This document shows, piece by piece, positions 10,849 to 22,429 of a stretch of 64,000 nt of DNA (position 1 is its first letter; each line of letters opens with the position of its first letter). The notes under the pieces were generated by a model, which did no database searches, was not told the DNA's origin, and worked only from the letters and a program-made list of their open reading frames with translations. Both the position numbers and the translations under genes were made by a program. Source of the DNA: Strix aluco (Eukaryota > Chordata > Aves > Strigiformes > Strigidae). The stretch covers positions 19,718,180 to 19,782,179 of the forward strand of contig NC_133932.1 of assembly GCF_031877795.1 (NCBI RefSeq). Reading direction: 5' to 3'.

Positions 10849-10854
10849 TTTATT
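10849..10854 (-). terminator. internal AATAAA, POU2F1 3'UTR
   Basis: Canonical signal on the minus strand (TTTATT on plus), about 900 bases before the inferred distal end. It is a candidate alternative end. Confidence 0.35.
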
Positions 10855-12107
10855 TATGAACACCTAGGCAGTGAAAACTGTTATGTTAATACATACATAG
10901 ACACACCCAAAACATACAAAAATACTATTATTTCAAACTACTAAGAATAGGACAAGTTCAGTTATCTCCATGCTATGACTTTAAGAGCATTACACTGAAA
11001 CAAACAAGAATTTAAACGACAATTTTTTAATATCCCAGAAATATACCAAAATATACATCTAAGCTTTGGAATTACTGAGGTTAGACTAATGCAAGTGCTG
11101 GGTAATCGTACTTAATACACAAGTCTAAGGTTCTGCAGGAAAGAAATTATCTTTGGTATCTGCATCAGGCTAATAATATTAACATTTGGATTTTGCTTTG
11201 GGATAGAGCTTGTATGACCCTAGAACCAAACACCCCCCAATCAACTGAGATTAAAAAGATCCATGTAAAAAGTTCCTCCATTTGCAATCCCCCCCCCAAA
11301 AGTTAAAAAGTCACAGGCATCTACCTAGCATAAAAGGTTGAGAAATACAATGCATAGTTGCACAGTGGTGCTGCAAAAATAAAAGAAATCTAGAAAAAAG
11401 GAACTAGAGGAGAAATGAAAAGCTGCTTCTTCTTCTTTCAGGGATTCCTCACAACAGGACAGCCTCTTCCAAGCAGTGACGGGGGGAGGGGGGAAGCTCA
11501 GAAGTGCACCTCAGCGTGTATTAATCAACATCACCCAGCCCCCAGAGGGTTAAAGCACCCAGCAGAGCAGCCAATCCTGCACCCAAGTCTTCAGCTCCTC
11601 AACCCACCTGCGAAGCCCCCGGCCGCTCGCTCCCAGGGCCTGCGCCCCAGATTTCACTCCCAGGGCAGCGAGTTTCTGCCTGGGGGGTTTTGGAGGCTGG
11701 GCCCGGGGCAGCACCCCCTCACCTGGGGCAGCCCCCGGGTTGGCCCCCCCAGGCTGGCAGCTGGCGGAGACCCTCGCCCCGGCCAGGCCGGCCTCACAGA
11801 TGGGCTTGGTGCTGAAGACGCCCTTTGTCTTTGGTTTGTTTGTTTGTTTTGAGTTTATACAATCATTAGGAAATCTTTGGTTTTGGCTGGAAATTTTAAA
11901 AGAACAAAACAAAACAAAGAAACCGCCCCCTCCCGACTTATAGCAGCCACCGTGACCTGACAAAGCTTCTCTTTCCCATGGGGGTAGGGGAACTACATTC
12001 AAATAAAGATGGACCGGGTTAAGGATGCAGCTTCTGGCCAGGTTGGGGAGCAGGGAAGGGATACAGGATTGTCAAATAATAAAGAAGAAAATTAAATATT
12101 TGGAGAC

Positions 12108-12125
12108 TTTTTTTTTTTTTTTTTT
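12108..12125. repeat. T18 homopolymer
   Basis: Run of 18 T on the plus strand, followed by CTC and another T run. In the POU2F1 transcript it is a poly(A) tract that could misprime oligo-dT cDNA synthesis. Confidence 0.9.
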
Positions 12126-12169
12126 CTCTTTTTTTTTGGTCATGTTAAAAAGTGAGTAGCGTGTACGCA

Positions 12170-12880
12170 GCACTGGGCTGAGCGTGCCTCCGGGCCCTGG
12201 AGTTCAGCGCAGCCCCGGGGCACCTGCCCCGGTGTGGGGAAAGGCAGCGCGGGCGGCCCTTTTCCGCGGAGAGTGGAGGGGAGGGGGTGGATATTCACAG
12301 ACTAATCAAGAGGACCCCTTGTAACCAAAGGAAATAAGATAAGATTGCAATTTGCCCTCACTTTGCAGTAGCTTTTAAGCAGCGACATTCAGAGGCGTTA
12401 GGGGGTCACTCCCCAGGTTGCAGGTCACGGGGTGCTATAGGCCAGAGTTCAGTGTTAATCAAAGGAGGGAGGGCAGACTTGGCAACTCTGTAGGGTTTGG
12501 AGAAAGTTAAAGCAAGTTACTCAGTTACGAGTTAGAAATGAGGTATACGACAGCTCCTGTACCTGTGGCGGATAAACACCCCACACCTACTCACACCTAG
12601 CCTTAGATACTACCACAGAGGAAGGAAATGGAACAACAGCACTGGCAGGGACAAAGAAGCTACTACCCGGGTCCTTCGCACAGAGCGCTGGCACGCGAGG
12701 CGCCCCACGGGAACCAGCGCGGCTCCACACCTCTTCAAACCACCGCGGGCGGCTCGGCAGCGATCCCTTCCCTTCCCCGTTTCGCAGGGAGGCCCAGTCC
12801 AGCTCCCCGGGAACCCGCGGGGAGCGGTGCCGATCTCCACGTCTTTCGCATCACGCCTTCCCCTCGGACTCGCTCGGGTG
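12170..12880. promoter_or_regulatory. CpG-rich block inside the POU2F1 3'UTR
   Basis: Dense CpG and GC-rich sequence (for example GCGCGGGCGGCCC near 12250, CACGCGAGGCGCCCC near 12692 and ACCGCGGGCGGCTCGG near 12743), in contrast to the AT-rich flanks. By eye it meets the look of a small CpG island. It might mark a promoter of an unannotated or antisense transcript, or simply a GC-biased patch. No TATA box or confident first exon is visible. Confidence 0.4.
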
Positions 12881-13756
12881 CAGGGAGCACCAGGGTCACA
12901 GAGGCCGACACATGGAGAGTGAACGGGGGAAGAACTAAAGGTTTTGTCTCAACTGCCTTGTTCTCAGGACACTGTCACGGGTGCTCTTGTTCCGAAATTG
13001 TTTCTCAAGGGGGTTGTGCGATCTCCACGATTTGCCCCTTGGCATGCCATTTCCAATGTCTTGGGATTCCTTCTGTTTAAGAATTTCAGATTTCTATAGC
13101 ACCGCAACATGCCAGCTTTGTCCGCACACAACGTTGTCACATTCAGGGAATAGGGCTTAAGTAGCTGCTAATACAAAATTCAGCAAAGGCAGTATGAATC
13201 CTGAAGTGGGGCCTACAACAGATAAGAGAATTTTGGGAGGAAAGGGGAAGCTAACGTGATAAATTAAGTATCTTATGGTTTTATGTAAAGCTCTGCCGGA
13301 GAATATTCACCAGCAGACCAACACAGTTTTAAGACAGATCAGCATTTTGGTCTGAGCTACTTGACAATGTCCTGTTTGGTAGAGAGATGAAATAAGGCAG
13401 AGGGGGTACGTTCCAGTTCTGGGGCTGAGCCTCAGCAGCACTAAGGAACGCCAAAGGGTATCGTCTTCCCTCGCCTCCCACAAGCTGTTTCATTTCCTTC
13501 CTCAGATTTGTTTTCCTTAAAGCACACCTTGTTTTCCACTTCTTTTGTTCCAAGTGCTCTTTTCTTTGAGAAGTCATTTCTTCAATATCCCTATTACCTA
13601 TCTATAAATCTAACTAGCTCTTTGAAAAGTCACACAATATTAATACCACTTTTACATAATGTCAGAACAACAATTCTATTAGTAAAGCTTTCAGTGAAGT
13701 TCTGCAACCCGATTGGTGTCCGGAGGAAGAGTAGCTGGACAACCCACCTCTCCCCC

Positions 13757-13790
13757 TTCCTTCCTCCCTCCCTCCCTCCCTTTCTTCACA
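13757..13790. repeat. (TTCC)/(TCCC)n simple repeat
   Basis: Pyrimidine-only TTCC and TCCC units in tandem. The complementary strand, which is the POU2F1 mRNA sense, is a GGGA/GGAA run. Confidence 0.85.
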
Positions 13791-16700
13791 AGAGCTCACC
13801 AAGTTCACCGATAAAACAACTCAGCCCAATAGCACGATACATGAACATGTACAAGGCTACTTTGGGGAGCAAAGAAAGGAGTCTTCAAGGTCCCTCCCTT
13901 AAGAGAAAGACCATACGCAAATGCTGTTGAACAGACTCTGACCTTGGACTACACTGCTTCCACATTCGAAGGAAAGAAACAGTTTTCCCTGACTGTATCC
14001 CAACATCAGCCTAAGACCTGCAGCACTGGGCAAGCCCCACACGCCGTTTGCCTTCACAGAGCCAAAGCGACTCTACACGGAAAAGGCGGGAGCACCCACA
14101 AGAGACGAGGTCCTTACAGAAAGGGACACTGACCCAAAGCTCAACACCCCCCCCCAGCTTTTCCTCTTACCCGCTCTGAGAACAGCAGAGCTGACAACGT
14201 ATCAGTGCCTTTGGTTCCCTACGAGGCCACTGGGCGTTCTCCCACCCCAGTGGAGTCGAGCTCCTTTAGAAACCCACCTCTCCCGATCACCACACACAGC
14301 CAGGCGCACACGCTTGCGCACACACGCACTCGCACACACCCCCACGCGCCCCCCTCCCCTCTTCTCCCGCGCCATCAGCCTCGAAGGGAGGCGAGAAGGG
14401 CGCCTTGGGGTCCAGACGGAGGGGGCTGCAGCCCCCTCCCAAGGCAGTAACCACTCGCTCTTCCGCTGCTCCCACCGCAACACCAAGACATATGCCAGGA
14501 GAACGACCCACTCCCTCGCCAACAGCCCCTCCAAGCTCCTCTCCCATGACTGTCTCACAGTATTTCAACCCTTTCAGGCATACCAGCCAGGTGTTAGGAG
14601 TAGGTTAGCTTTCACTTCTCAGTTTGGTTTTTTCTTTCATAGTTTTTGGTCTAGACAGGATTAGCATTGCTATTAGAAAAGGAAGTGTTTAAAAAGTTTT
14701 CCACCTATTATCAAGCACTACAAGCCCTACATTCAGTAACAAGACAAGGGGGATAAAAGGAACCTGTTTCACTTTTGCTCTCCCAGATAGATTAAGATGC
14801 GACAACCATTCTTCTCCCTCCCCGAAGTTAAACACAACGGACCCAGTTCAGCTCTGGAGCAACTCAACTAACTGAAACGGATTTACACCACCTAGGTTGA
14901 TTCTAACCCAGTACAGCCATCTTCTTTCCCCCGAGCCTCCCGGATACGCGTTGCCTCATCTTTAGATCCCAGCGAAGGGCAAGGAAAGGCCAAGAGGGAG
15001 GGAAGTGTGCGCACACTCGAAAGGACCCTGAACAGCAACCCAATCAGTAACCTGCATGCCACCACGTGCTGTGCTGCAGATTAGACCACAGATAAACCAA
15101 CCAAACAACAATCCCAAACCCAGGAGCGACAAAATGTTTCCTTTGGCAAGACAGATACAAGGAAAAAAATTCATGAGCAAACATTTTCCTTCTAACACAG
15201 TCAACCCCCTTCTCTGCCCCCAACATCCACCCACCCCCACCCGACCCTATAAAGTTGTAACCTATAAACAGGATCTCAAATACATACAGCATAATCATGT
15301 TTATCAATCATAATAAACATCAGTTCAACTAAACTCTACAGCTAGAATTATCTCCACTATTTATAAAGTTTGCTTTTCTCTTCTGATTTTTTCAGTTTAA
15401 AACCAGTTCTGCGACAATGCTAAGCTATGCTGAGGTATTTTATGAAGGTGCCAGAAGCCAGCTGCTACCCACAAGTATTGTTCTCAGAGCTGTATGGTGC
15501 TACCTTTCGCTGACGGAAGACGGGGGAAGGAACAAGGAGGGAGAGGGAAAGAGGGAGGGAAGGGGCCCAGATTATTCCAGTTATGGACGGTTCTTAGCAG
15601 GGTATCACAGACAGAGCTAAAAGCAGCCCCAAGGCAAAGCCCAGTAGTTGCTTCAGTTCTAGGAATTTGGTCAGAAAAGAAGTACCTGATACGTTCTACA
15701 TACTGACCGTATTTGTCTACTCAGTTAGGTGTCTTTTCTCTTCTCCCACAGTTAAACTATCTGTAATTCCAGTGCAATCTTCCTAACACCCTTCTAACAG
15801 CATCCCACGGGGCTAAAAGCTCAGAGCATGTACTCACTGAGAGTGTCCTGGGAGAAGTGGCAGACAGATTCAGTGAAGATAGATGAGCTGAAAAAAAAAA
15901 TCAAGTTCTTTTTCACGCGTTATTCTGTGTGTTTGTCTGCAAAGCTATGCAAGTACAGGAATTGCTTCTTTTCATCCTTCCAAAAGCACTGAAAGTACTT
16001 GCGCTGACACACAGGGAACCTGGTACCATTCAGATCACGAAGCCAAAGATCTGAACATTTTAAGAAATTGCAAAATGTGAGTCAATAACTTTATGACAAA
16101 GCCTCCTCTGTCAAAAATCTCTGAAGTATTTTAGGGGTCTCCCTGCTGGAAAGAAGAGAAAGACTCTTGAGCAAGCAACAGGAGCGAGCTTTAATGACTG
16201 ACAAGGGTAGAACCTCTGCAAAGTACGTATCTTGAATTCTGTATTGCTATGGTATTTTGGAAAGGGAGGGAGAAATAAGAGGTATTGGTTGCAAAAATAG
16301 AAAGGAATTTGAGTTGGCTGTGTAAGGACTGACAACCACAAACCCAGTCGGGGGGCAGCAGGCTAGCTTACTCCTTTGGTAACGCTCCACCCTAGGCAAC
16401 AGTCAGGTGTACATCCAACAGGTATAAGCAGGCCCTGTGGATAAACATCATTTAACCATTTCAGGCAGAACAGGAATAGGGAATAGTTGCTCTTAATAAA
16501 GTTAACATGGCAATAAACAAACCTACATTTTAAACTTCTGGTTTAAAACCAAGCCTCATTGAAAGTTTGGACCAGGTGCACTATTCCATCTATCCCAAAA
16601 CACTCTTAGTGACCATGAGAAACTACTTGTCTCTCTAAGACGATTTTGTAAAATGAATTTTTACTTAAGAAAATATTAATTGATATTTAAGGTGAATTAG

Positions 16701-17542
16701 ATGATGTTTTGGTTTAGTATTTGTGGTATGGTTCCAGCTGTAACAGGTGCTCTGCTCCATTTGTAACAAAGAAAGAGGGAATTTCTGTTTTAAAGAATGC
16801 TGTTCTACAAGGCCGTGCACAGAGTTAAGGAATTAACACTGTTGTCTCCTTCAGTAACTCAACTGCAGAAAGGTGTGCTGAGCCAAAGCACACTGCAAGG
16901 CTTACAGAGGTGACATTTAAACATTAGAACGAACCAAAACATTAGGTTATACTTCCAAAAGGAGTAAAAAAAAAAAAAACACCAGTTTTCTATTATACAA
17001 TCGTTGGCATGGATGCACACAGAGAATTTTCTCTAACATGCTTTGGTATCAGCCATTCCCTTACTGCCCCCTGAGCAAAACTGGTTATTCTTATGCTTTT
17101 TTTTTTTTTTTTAAATTAATTAATTATCCTAAAAAATTTTTGCAAGATACCAAAAGGTCAGAAGTATAAAATTTTTGTCTACATTTAATGCTCACTGTAA
17201 AGTATATAAAATAAAAAGAAGAAAAGGGGTGAAAGTAGAGGCAGTGGATTGCTCGTGCTCAAATGAAAAGCTATCATACTATGAGAGAACATTTGTTCCC
17301 ATGTGTTAAGATCAGCAGATCGTTTCTTCGCCCAGTGTTGGCATCCCCCTGATTAACCTAAAAGGTGCAAAAATCACAAGCTGTAACTCCAAATACATCA
17401 GGAGCGATACTGTTTCCACTGAAAAATCTCTTTGTCAGCCTGCTCCTTGAAAGATAAAATTCAAACTTGAAGCTTCTGATGTCCTAAATGGTCTATAATT
17501 TGAGCCATCAGAATATACGTCTTCCTCTTAATGCTCTGGCAT

Positions 17543-17548
17543 TTTATT
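17543..17548 (-). terminator. internal AATAAA, POU2F1 3'UTR
   Basis: Canonical minus-strand signal about 4.6 kb after the stop codon. Candidate intermediate polyadenylation site, supported by the motif only. Confidence 0.3.
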
Positions 17549-20500
17549 TTTCTCATACAAGATAACCTCACTAGCACTCAAACAAAATCACTGAGCAACA
17601 GCAGCAGCACATTCCTACATGAAGATCCAACTAACTTTCAAGCATGCTCTCCTTGCTGGTTCAGCTGAGCACAGCTTTCCCTTTCATGGTAAAGTGACTT
17701 TTTGAATCCAATTTAACTCGTGTTTCGACAACTATTTGTTGAAGCAGAGGATCCTAAGAAGTATTGGAACAATGATGTGTCATCACAAGTTACCCAAAGA
17801 AAAACAAAAAACTGAACTGAAGGGACACTAACACATGAGCTGGAAAAAAAAAACCCTCTTAAAAATCAGGTACTTGTGCACGAAACAAGCATGGTATCTC
17901 CCCAACAATGTGTTGAATGCACACACATACACACCACCTCAGAGTGACATGATAAAAACGTACTTAAGACTAACACAGTGCACAGTAACTCAGAAGCAAA
18001 TAAATCCTCTTAAAGAGACTTAAATAGACAGATGTGACTCTTGCAAGCAGCCATATCCCGTGTACTTTCTATGAGCTGTTCATGAATCATTCTATGGTGA
18101 CTACAGAGAGTGTGTTCTGAGGAGATCAAGTGTGCTAAAGCCAAACTGGAATACATTTTCTTAACATCAGAACACATTTCAGCACCAGCCTACAACACCT
18201 CATCCTGAAGCCATTTCCTAAATTGTTCTTGACCTTCAGGGCACATCTGTATTTGTGTCCCTCTGAATCTCTTGCTTCTTGAGCTAACTGTCCTTGGCTA
18301 TAATGAGAGAGTTTTTCACCTATTTTCCTGCATATGTACTTTGGCATGCTTGCAACTATGAAAAGCAACCCGCACATCTTTAAATACGAAGACGTGGAGC
18401 TCTGAAAAAGATGCTATTATCCTTTTCTAACATGCTATGAAATTCCTTCTGATCGTATTTACTAAGTCTGTATACAATTGTTATTGTCTCTTTTCAGATG
18501 CATCAATTTCTGCTGTCAGCATGATTATGATTTTAAAAAGAAACTTCTGCTAAATTCTAGTACATGATCTCATATTCCTTTCACGCTCTGAAGGAGCGTA
18601 TGCGCTCGAACTAGGCAGACGTACACCCACTGCCAATCTGATTTCTGTCTTTCACCTAAACACTGGAGGTAGCCAGAATCCATGAGACAAAACACTGCTA
18701 GGGATGAAAAGCAGGCTCCAGGAGCGACAGTCAGTCATTGGGGTGTTTTAGGACAATGAATCAGAGCACACTGGTGATGGACTCCATGGGATATGTGCTG
18801 TTTGGGTATTATGTCAGCTTCCACAAGCAAAAATCAAGCCCTTTCTGGATATGTGGCTACTCTAGAGTTTCCAGTTTCTCTCGGAAAAAGACTTGCTAAG
18901 AAATTCCCTGGAATCTGGGCCCCAAAGAGGGTGATGCGGTAAAGGAGGAAGGTAAGGGGGTATAAGGTGCTCACACCAAAGCCATGTGACCAATGCAAAG
19001 GTAGTCAGGAAAAAAAGCAGATTTTTATAATAAATAAACCATCCAAGCTGCATTAGTGTTCCAGATATGTACTCAATAAGACTCTCTCCCAACCACAAAC
19101 CAGCAAGAATGGGACATGAAAACTCATTCAGACAGCTAATGGCACAGTCTCTTTGAACTGTAGAGAGAGGATTTTCCGCTGATTTAAGGCCCACCTTTCT
19201 TTGTGTTTCCTAGATATATGCAAGGACCATGCCCCCCCACCCCACCACGAAACCCTTCGGGAGTAGAGGATACATTGGAAAAAAGACCAGTAGTATCCAC
19301 CCCCGACCTTTAACAAAAAAAGCTTCCTGATAAATCGTATTTTTGCACAGGTGTGAAAGTAAGCGGGAACTTTCAGAGTCAGGAATGAACTTTTTTATAG
19401 CTGCAGTTTTCCCCATCCTCTTACTTCACTGAACACAAGTCTCAGGGACTTGCATTCCTTTGGTAGAAACTGTAGTCTGTGCTAGGGCCTCCAGACCAAC
19501 ATAGTGGGTACCAGCATCTCCTCTTCCACTTCTTCCCTACCTCCCTGAAGCTCACCCAGCTACACCTTTTACTGCTCTGGAGCTATTACTTCTGGGCCAT
19601 TTCCATTTCTGCAGTATTATTCATAGCCCTAAAAAGTCTCCTGCACAGCCTGAAGTCATAAAGACACATCAAAAATACTTAGATTTATCCATACTGGTGG
19701 GATGAGGGTGGGACCTGTTGGATTAACAATCCCCTGACATTGCCATTCTATTTACACATCAAATAAAAGAAAACAAATTAAAATCAAGTTAAGAGTCTGC
19801 CCCAAGGATAACACAAATTACCAACCAAAAAAAAAAATATTAAAAACAAGCAGCAACTTTTATATAAAATTAATAAAAACAAAAGACAAATGAAAAAGAA
19901 ATTGTCAGTAGCATCTATCGCCTCTCTGCATCTGAACTGCACTTATACAAACTAGTCCATTAGTACAGCAGCTTGCTAGAAATTGACTTTGGTTCAAGCT
20001 TAGTTTTAAAAAAATAAAACATAAAAAAATCAAAAACACATTAGAAACGGTGGACGGACATTTGTTAGTTTCCCTGCTCGCAGTTCACTAGTTTTGAAGT
20101 TTTAGGGATAACCGGTTTAAATATTCAGTAAAATAGGAAGGTGGAGAGTTAGAGATGAACAGAGCAAAACATGGCGGTGGGGGAGAGATAAGGGGTTCTG
20201 CCACTTGAGTGCAAACGCAAATCCCACGTGCTCAGGTCACAAACCAAAGCACATGTAGAGTTTAAAGTTGCTGCCTTCTGGATCTTGGATGAGAAGCTCC
20301 AGGATCCCCCTGAATCATCAACAAAATGAACATAGCTGCATCAGCTCATTATTTTAGGACACTCTGGTGACAAAAGAAAAGGGGGAGGGAGGGAAAGGGA
20401 CTCTTCTAATACCCTCGCTAGCTAAAAGTAATTCAGTTTTATACACATGGCAGAAACCTTTAAATCCATCAGGAATGGAAAGTTCAAAGTGAACTGCATT

Positions 20501-21542
20501 GCAGTGATCCAGTCTTCTCTTTTTAAAAATTTTTTTTTGGTTCAGATACTAGATTGTATATTTAAGAATATACAGATCTAACTTCTGTACAGTTCGTTAC
20601 TCTTCCTCATCCACATAAATATCCTTTGCTACACGGATCAGAATCAACCTTGAAAAGATAGTTATAGTGGCAGGCAAGCCCTGACGCTCTGGTCAGAGAT
20701 GCTTACTGCCATTTTTACATAGCTAGCAGCATCACAGCTCAGAGACTACACGAGATCACCCAGGTATGTGCAAAGCCCCAGAGTCAGCTCTACTGTGTTG
20801 GCATAAACAACGGTAACTTCTGTTCTCATATCGTTGGCTTCTGTGTTTTGCAGCCAGAAGCACTTTTCTACTAGAAAGTTTTTCTAAATATGATGTCGGA
20901 AACGTCAAAATTAACAGAAGAGGAGTACTGCTATGAATAGGGAGAATCTGACCTTTTGAAATCCTGTATCAATTCACCTGGCAGGAATCTAGGATTGTAA
21001 ATGCTGTTTTACATGCTGCCAATCAACTTGGGTAACTTGACATTTTAAAAATATTTGTATATGCTCTTAACAGCAAAATCAAATCAACAGAACAGAAGAG
21101 TCATTGGTATGTCACACAGTCTAGACTCAGGAGGTCAAATCCCACTCTCTGAAGTAAAAAGGAACCATGCACACAAAGCTAAGAGCAGAATTTGGCCATT
21201 TTGTCTAAATAATTGAGAGAAGGAGAACTGCAGTTTGGAACTAATTGCTACCTCTGCTTAAAAAGCACAGACCAGCCAGGAAATTTGCACACAATGATCT
21301 CTACTGCTACACTGAGCTTCCTGCACAAATGATGAAGAGAAATTCTTCTGATCCCTACAAGTAACCGTTAGACAAATTCAAGGATGAGGAAACCGTTCAG
21401 AACGTTCCCAGAAGATTAGGACAGAAAGTCTATTTGTGCTCCATTCTTCCTCTCCACCCTCCCGCCCTCCCCCCATGGTGTGGGAGCTCGCTGAAAATAA
21501 TCCAGGAGCAAAAGACAAACGCGTCCAAACTATATATATAAA

Positions 21543-21576
21543 AATAATAATAATAATAATCATAATAATAATAATA
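21543..21576. repeat. (AAT)n microsatellite
   Basis: AAT/TAA units with a single CAT interruption, near the 5' end of the POU2F1 3'UTR. It is the second AAT-type repeat in this UTR. Confidence 0.92.
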
Positions 21577-21917
21577 GAGATACACCAGTAATACAGGCCT
21601 GCCTAAATTGTACCAGTTAAGAAAGGAACCCCCAACACGATTGATACGATTATAAACACCTTGTATGACATAATGGCCTGTACAACAGACCTATAAAATG
21701 ATAATTAAAAAAGAAAGATATTTAGACCAGAAAGAAACAAGAAATCCCCTTCCCATGTTTGAGTTGATAACCCACCTTAACTTGTCATTGTGACTGCTGG
21801 AAATGATAAGTAGTCCTTTCAATTTTTTTGTGTTTTTTTGTTTTTCTGTTTTTTGTTTTTTTTACATTTTTGGTTAGAAAGTTCTCCGATCCATGAAGCG
21901 ATCCTGAAAAGACAGTG

Positions 21918-21923
21918 TTTATT
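21918..21923 (-). terminator. proximal AATAAA, POU2F1
   Basis: Canonical minus-strand signal about 200 bases after the stop. The sequence that follows in the transcript (21815-21870) is strongly A-rich rather than GU-rich, so true cleavage here is uncertain and oligo-dT mispriming is a risk. Confidence 0.4.
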
Positions 21924-22118
21924 ATAAAATTAGGCAAATGTCTGTCCCAGCTTTAAATCCTTCCTGTTTTGCTTTTGTTTTTTATATTTTTCCTTCTCTC
22001 CCTTGTCCCCAGCAACACGGTGAGAGGATGCCCATCACACTTTCAGTTTATAAACCCCGCTGGCAGCCAGTCCCACCGCACAGTGAAACAGGCTGCTGGC
22101 AGCACAGCTCAGCCCGGC

Positions 22119-22429
22119 TCACTGTGCCTTGGAGGCAGTAGTGGTGGTGGACGTGGCCCCGCTCGCAGAGGCCACCGTGAGGAGAGAGTTCTGGATGGAC
22201 TCGGCTGAGGTGGAGGTGGCGTGAAGGCTGGCGACTGGTCCAGAGGCCCCTGCGGAGGCTGCAGCTGCAGAGACCAAGCTAACCGGGTTGCTGGTGAGCA
22301 GAGAAAGGTTCTGAGGGTTCAGGAACAGAGGGGCAGTTACGATGTTAGGAGTACCTCCAGCATTGGCAAACACCAAGTTTCCAGTTGCATCCAGTGATGT
22401 TATTGGAAGAGAGCCACCAGATGCAAGAG
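22119..22429 (-). CDS. POU2F1: POU2F1 last coding exon, C-terminus and stop TGA
   Basis: Acceptor TTTTTTAG, then CT completing an Ala codon, then [20 protein letters not shown] and onward to the terminal TTTTASKAQ and TGA (22119-22121). The sequence is Ala/Ser/Thr-rich and includes the conserved block [18 protein letters not shown]. It encodes the transcription-modulating C-terminal tail of Oct-1. 102 residues plus stop. Confidence 0.96.

Larger units (their letters stand above)
9930..22118 (-). other. POU2F1: POU2F1 long 3' untranslated region
   Basis: About 12.2 kb downstream of the POU2F1 stop with no further recognisable coding exon of any gene. From memory, mammalian POU2F1 also has a very long 3'UTR. 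Internal canonical AATAAA signals (minus strand) occur at 21918-21923, 17543-17548 and 10849-10854 and could give shorter forms. The block 11.4-14.6 kb is GC- and CpG-rich, while the rest is AT-rich with A- and T-homopolymer tracts. Open frames of up to 150 codons in the GC-rich part look like composition artefacts. Confidence 0.7.

Noticed and set aside
11550..12002. 150-codon minus-strand open frame in the POU2F1 3'UTR
   Set aside because: It falls in GC-rich DNA where stop codons are rare, is Pro/Gly/Ala-rich with no domain, and is overlapped by an equally long plus-strand frame. Composition artefact.
12628..13080. 150-codon plus-strand open frame in the CpG-rich block
   Set aside because: No homology recognised, low-complexity Pro/Arg/Ser composition, no splice partners. 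Kept only as part of the CpG-island observation.
14202..14558. Overlapping open frames on both strands near the CACACGC-rich stretch
   Set aside because: Several frames are open at once because of high GC and the repeat-like CACACGCAC sequence, which is the signature of chance frames.
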